Shown here: positions 60,479 to 63,846 of the stretch, one piece after another
How the letters are laid out: each line of letters opens with the position of its first letter
Position numbering within the stretch: position 1 is the stretch's first letter
Source: Ruegeria atlantica
GTDB taxonomy: Bacteria; Pseudomonadota; Alphaproteobacteria; Rhodobacterales; Rhodobacteraceae
Length of the DNA: 63,846 nucleotides
Assembly (NCBI RefSeq): GCF_013032005.1
Contig: NZ_WQBE01000018.1
Span: 1 to 63,846 of the forward strand
Direction: 5' to 3'
Made by a program: the position numbers and the translations under genes
Notes under the pieces: generated by a model
Databases searched by the model: none
What the model was told of the DNA's origin: nothing
What the model saw: the letters and a program-made list of their open reading frames with translations, nothing else

Positions 60479-61756
60479 CTATTGCAAACGCTTTCGAATC
60501 TGACGGATGGCAACCCAGACGCACAGAATGACAGGGATCGTCACAACCGAAGTCAACCGTCCCTGACTGATCCCATCCTCGGTCAGCGGGTAAAGAAAGT
60601 CACTGACCAGCGTCACCGCGTAGAAACTGATAGCTACCACAGACAGCCCTTCGACGGTGTGCTGTAGCCGCAACGCAATCTGGGCACGCCGATCCATGCT
60701 TTCCAGCAGCGCCTGGTTTTGCGCACTGCGTTCCACATCGACCCGGGTACGTAACAATTCACCGGCACGGATCGCCCGATCGGACAAAGCCTGCAGGCGG
60801 CGCTCGGTGGATTTGACGGTTCGAATGGCTGGATCATACCGGCGCATCATGAAATCGGCGAAACTCTGACGGCTCTCAAACCGCTCTTCTCGCAGCACTT
60901 CGATCCGCTGGTTCACGATAGCCTCATAGGCCCCCGTCGCCCCAAACCGAAAGGAACACTGGGCGGACAGCGTTTCCAGCTCGGTCGAGGTGGACAATAG
61001 ATCGGGCAGCAGTTCATCTGGGTGGGCCGCGTTGTCGGTCATTTGCCCCATCAACTCGGTCAGCCTACCGTCCAATTCACCGATACGTGGGGTCAGCTGT
61101 TTGACGCGGGCAAACCCAAGCATTGACATTGCTTTATAGGTCTCGATCTCACACAAACGCTGAATGATCCGCCCCGTCCTGCGTCGCCCTGTGCCCTTGC
61201 TGACAAACAGCGCAAAGCGCATGTGCCCGGCCGGATCGATACGGAAATCACTGGCACAAATGGCGGTATCGTCCAGCACCCGGGCCACGGCAAGGCTTTC
61301 AGGCTCGAACCAGTTGCCCAGAGAGGACCGGACCGCTTCGTCGTCCTGGCGTTCAACCACGCGGAGCATGGCCGACGTCACCCTCTGCCCTGGGCTGGCC
61401 ATCAACCAATCAGGGGGAAAGACTTCGAAATCTGCCGGGTTGAAGGGGCGATCGCTGACATTTTGTGTAATCGCAGTGTAAGTGACGAATTCGGTATGCT
61501 GTTCCCATTTCAACCAATGACGGCCAATCTGACCAGCGTAATGCGTCGCCTCCGGCTGCGGATGTTGTGCGCCGTGGCGATCCAGCAGATTGATCAGATG
61601 GGCCAGATCCTCATTCCGGTCCCGCGCCACGGCTGCGTCTGGCTTCTTGATCGCCAAGAACACCACCGTGCACGGCGTCGCGGCCACCGGAAAGGGGCGC
61701 GCGTGCAGTTCATTGGCCAGCGCATAGCGCAGCGGGTGATCATCAATGGGCGTCAT
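60479..61756 (-). CDS. DUF3422 membrane protein
   Basis: This 425-residue protein matches DUF3422. The body is soluble and helical, and ends with two hydrophobic segments (VVAISFYAVTLVSDFLY and VVTIPVILCVWVAI), so it is probably anchored at its C-terminus. The N-terminal DHPLRYALANELHARPF motif is a family feature. I chose ATG 61756, preceded by GGAG. A good promoter lies at 61781-61808. Function is unknown. Confidence 0.85.
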   Translation of the reverse strand: MTPIDDHPLRYALANELHARPFPVAATPCTVVFLAIKKPDAAVARDRNEDLAHLINLLDRHGAQHPQPEATHYAGQIGRHWLKWEQHTEFVTYTAITQNVSDRPFNPADFEVFPPDWLMASPGQRVTSAMLRVVERQDDEAVRSSLGNWFEPESLAVARVLDDTAICASDFRIDPAGHMRFALFVSKGTGRRRTGRIIQRLCEIETYKAMSMLGFARVKQLTPRIGELDGRLTELMGQMTDNAAHPDELLPDLLSTSTELETLSAQCSFRFGATGAYEAIVNQRIEVLREERFESRQSFADFMMRRYDPAIRTVKSTERRLQALSDRAIRAGELLRTRVDVERSAQNQALLESMDRRAQIALRLQHTVEGLSVVAISFYAVTLVSDFLYPLTEDGISQGRLTSVVTIPVILCVWVAIRQIRKRLQ

Positions 61757-61780
61757 GCAGAGCTCCGTTTTGTCCGGGGC

Positions 61781-61808
61781 ACTATACGCCACCTCAAAAA
61801 TACATCAA
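61781..61808 (-). promoter_or_regulatory. Predicted promoter of the DUF3422 gene
   Basis: TTGATG (61803-61808) precedes TATAGT (61781-61786) with a 16-base spacer. The ATG at 61756 follows 24 bases after the -10 element. This is a near-consensus sigma-70 pair within an AT-rich stretch. Confidence 0.55.
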
Positions 61809-61863
61809 TTCTCTTTTTATTTCATATACTTAAGTGGATACGGCTGTATACATTCCCTCTATC

Positions 61864-62220
61864 TCATTGATTTGGCTGCCACAGCTCGATCGGATTGCCC
61901 TCGGGATCGTGAATGCAGGCAAACTTTCCCACCTCACTGTCCCACTCAGCACGTGTTTCCACGGTGATCCCGGCGGCCTCAAGCTGCGCTATCAGCGCCG
62001 CCAAATCGTCTACTTGGAAATTGATCATCCATTGCTGATCTGCGCGGCCGAAGTATTCCGTATCTTCGGCAAATGGGGCAAAGACAGTAGACCCTTCGCG
62101 CTGCTACCAGGGCAAAGGATCGTAATGATTGACGCCCAAGTGTTTCTCATACCACGCGCTCAACGCGTCTGGGTCGCGTGCCCGAAGGAACACACCACCT
62201 ATGCCGTTTACTTTCTGCAT
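61864..62220 (-). pseudogene. VOC/glyoxalase-family gene broken by an in-frame stop
   Basis: From ATG 62220 (preceded by AGGAG) to TGA 61864 the frame has 119 codons and matches the VOC/glyoxalase family (IGGVFLRARDPDALSAWYEKHLGV, then DPEGNPIELWQPNQ). Codon 39 is TAG (62104-62106), after DPLPW. The remainder reads on in the same frame (QREGSTVFAPFA), so a single nonsense change is the only visible defect. No suppressor gene is in the window. The intact family is a metal-dependent small-molecule enzyme of unknown substrate. Confidence 0.8.
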
Positions 62221-62331
62221 GGCTACTCTCCTGACACCCACCATGTCAGACCAGTCTATCACAATCCGCCTGCTTCATCTGGCTACAAATATCCCCAAGG
62301 TCCGGAGGAAGAGCCTCCTTCACTACAAATA

Positions 62332-62358
62332 AGAAAAGGGCGCCCGAAGGCGCCCTTT
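62332..62358 (-). terminator. Terminator after pntB
   Basis: GGGCGCC (62338-62344) and GGCGCCC (62349-62355) pair around a CGAA loop, with T runs on the minus strand. It lies 23 bases after the pntB stop and before the VOC gene. Confidence 0.85.
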
Positions 62359-62380
62359 GCAATTTGTTTACACCCCAAGC

Positions 62381-63835
62381 TCAGTCGATCATGGGAAGCA
62401 GTTTGTCGAGGCTGGCCTTTGCGTCGCCATAGAACATGCGGGTGTTTTCCTTAAAGAACAGGGGGTTTTCGATGCCCGAATACCCGGTGCCCTGGCCGCG
62501 TTTGGACACGAACACCTGTTTCGCCTTCCAGCATTCCAGAACCGGCATGCCGGCGATGGGGCTGTTGGGGTCTTCCTGTGCCGCAGGGTTCACGATGTCG
62601 TTCGAGCCGATGACGATGGCCACATCCGTTTCGGGGAAGTCGTCGTTGATCTCGTCCATCTCCAGCACGATGTCATACGGCACCTTCGCCTCGGCCAGCA
62701 GAACGTTCATGTGGCCGGGCAGACGGCCCGCGACCGGGTGGATCGCAAAGCGCACATTCTTGCCCTGGGCGCGTAGCTTGCGGACCAGTTCGGAAACGGA
62801 CTGCTGCGCCTGCGCCACGGCCATGCCATAGCCGGGGATGATGATGACACTGTCAGCATCGTTCAGCGCTGCGGCCACACCATCGGCCTCGATGGCAATC
62901 TGCTCACCCTCTACGGCCATCTGTTCGCCCTGCGGGCCACCAAAGCCGCCCAGGATCACGCTGACAAAATGACGGTTCATCGCCTTACACATGATGTAGG
63001 ACAGGATCGCACCGGACGAACCCACCAGCGCACCAACCACGATCAGCAGGTCGTTGCCCAACGAGAAGCCGATCGCCGCCGCGGCCCAACCCGAATACGA
63101 GTTCAGCATCGACACAACCACGGGCATGTCGGCACCGCCGATTCCCATAATCAGGTGATAGCCAATGAACAGCGCGGCCAGCGTCATCAGGAACAGCGGG
63201 AAGAAGCCGCCGGTCGAGGTGTACCAGACCAAGCAGATCAGCGAGAGACCTGCAGCCGCCGCATTTAGCGCATGACCGCCCGGAAGCTTGGTCGCCGCCG
63301 ATGTGACCTTGCCGGCCAGCTTGCCATAGGCCACGACCGACCCGGTAAAGGTGATCGCACCGATGAAGATACCCAGGAACAGCTCGACATGCAGGATTGC
63401 CAACTCAGCCGAGGTTTTCTTGGCAATCAGCTTGGCGAATGCCCCCAGATCAGAAAGGTCCGCTTCTTTTGCGCTGTCGGCAATGGCCATGACCTGCGCC
63501 ACGTTGCCAATCTCAAAATGTGCGTTGAAGCCGACGAACACAGCCGCCAGACCAACCAGCGAGTGCATCGCAGCCACAAGCTGCGGCATCTCGGTCATCT
63601 GCACGCGTTGTGCGACGTACTGACCGATCAGGCCACCGCCCGCAATCAGCAGCAGCGACAGCAGCCACAGCCCCGAACCGGGACCAACCAGCGTGGCAAA
63701 AACCGCCAGCGCCATACCGACGATGCCATACCAGACCGCGCGCTTGGCACTTTCCTGGTTCGACAATCCGCCGAGCGAAAGGATGAACAGAACAGCCGCA
63801 ACAACGTAGGCGGCAGTAGTGAAGCCAAATTCCAT
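62381..63835 (-). CDS. pntB: NAD(P) transhydrogenase subunit beta
   Basis: This 484-residue subunit of proton-translocating transhydrogenase moves hydride between NADH and NADP. The N-terminal two thirds hold about nine membrane segments; the C-terminal part (about 300-484) is the NADP-binding domain with [30 protein letters not shown] and ENPLFF. The gene is complete: the ATG is at 63835 and the stop at 62381. pntA would be expected just outside the window. Confidence 0.96.
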   Translation of the reverse strand: MEFGFTTAAYVVAAVLFILSLGGLSNQESAKRAVWYGIVGMALAVFATLVGPGSGLWLLSLLLIAGGGLIGQYVAQRVQMTEMPQLVAAMHSLVGLAAVFVGFNAHFEIGNVAQVMAIADSAKEADLSDLGAFAKLIAKKTSAELAILHVELFLGIFIGAITFTGSVVAYGKLAGKVTSAATKLPGGHALNAAAAGLSLICLVWYTSTGGFFPLFLMTLAALFIGYHLIMGIGGADMPVVVSMLNSYSGWAAAAIGFSLGNDLLIVVGALVGSSGAILSYIMCKAMNRHFVSVILGGFGGPQGEQMAVEGEQIAIEADGVAAALNDADSVIIIPGYGMAVAQAQQSVSELVRKLRAQGKNVRFAIHPVAGRLPGHMNVLLAEAKVPYDIVLEMDEINDDFPETDVAIVIGSNDIVNPAAQEDPNSPIAGMPVLECWKAKQVFVSKRGQGTGYSGIENPLFFKENTRMFYGDAKASLDKLLPMID

Positions 63836-63846
63836 GTGCCCGGCCT

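Noticed and set aside
62104..62106. In-frame TAG as pyrrolysine in the VOC gene
   Set aside because: VOC proteins do not use pyrrolysine, no pyl genes are in the window, and the MttB-like protein here has no UAG.

Overview
The window is a stretch of a GC-rich alphaproteobacterial chromosome. Gene order and protein families point to the Roseobacter group (Rhodobacterales, Ruegeria-like). The main reasons are the long nuo operon with inserted DUF5333/DUF5337 genes, a leucine/isovalerate (liu) cluster, RNase J and type III pantothenate kinase next to birA, an H-NOX/diguanylate cyclase pair, and a non-pyrrolysine MttB-type methyltransferase. This is inferred from recognised families; no database search was possible.

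Layout. 1-1170: an IS6-type transposase, a 370-base non-coding strip with CAGGGA-type motifs, and tRNA-Ser(UGA). 1373-7273 (+): SPOR lipoprotein, dacC-type carboxypeptidase, tmk, holB, tatD and an MBL hydrolase, mostly with 4-base overlaps. 7316-9012 (+): an AEC transporter and a CbiX-like protein. 9046-13455 (-): HNOBA-GGDEF cyclase, H-NOX-like protein, MttB-like methyltransferase, HAD phosphatase, DUF3572. 13543-14943 (+): a PleD-like diguanylate cyclase. 14949-16847 (-): EF-hand protein, ECF sigma factor, probable anti-sigma factor and CnrX/ZraP-like periplasmic sensor. 17047-18172 (+): DUF983 and NUDIX. 18176-39077 (-): nuoA-N with eight or more extra genes, then birA, coaX and rnj. 39271-49049 (-): liu genes liuC, liuE, liuD, ASCH, liuB, LprI-like, acyl-CoA synthetase and liuA, interrupted by a (+) ompW gene. 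49211-51112 (-): DegT aminotransferase and gph. 51247-57999 (+): glmU, glmS, alkD, moaA and waaA, with one (-) lipoprotein. 58053-63835 (-): M20 peptidase, MFS transporter, DUF3422, a VOC gene broken by one in-frame stop, and pntB.

How it works together. Most of the window is core metabolism: complex I and transhydrogenase for redox, GlmS/GlmU for UDP-GlcNAc, WaaA for lipid A-Kdo, DacC and the SPOR protein for the cell wall, Tmk and HolB for replication, and Liu enzymes turning isovaleryl-CoA into acetyl-CoA and acetoacetate. The most unusual parts are an H-NOX-like protein that appears to lack the proximal histidine and the YxSxR motif, the EF-hand/ECF/anti-sigma/CnrX-like cassette, two very small coupled genes between nuoC and nuoD, and a set of small secreted or membrane proteins embedded in the nuo operon. 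Short regulatory signals read by eye include an FNR-type box before ompW, a palindrome before liuA, a sigma-70-like promoter before nuoA and a promoter before the DUF3422 gene.
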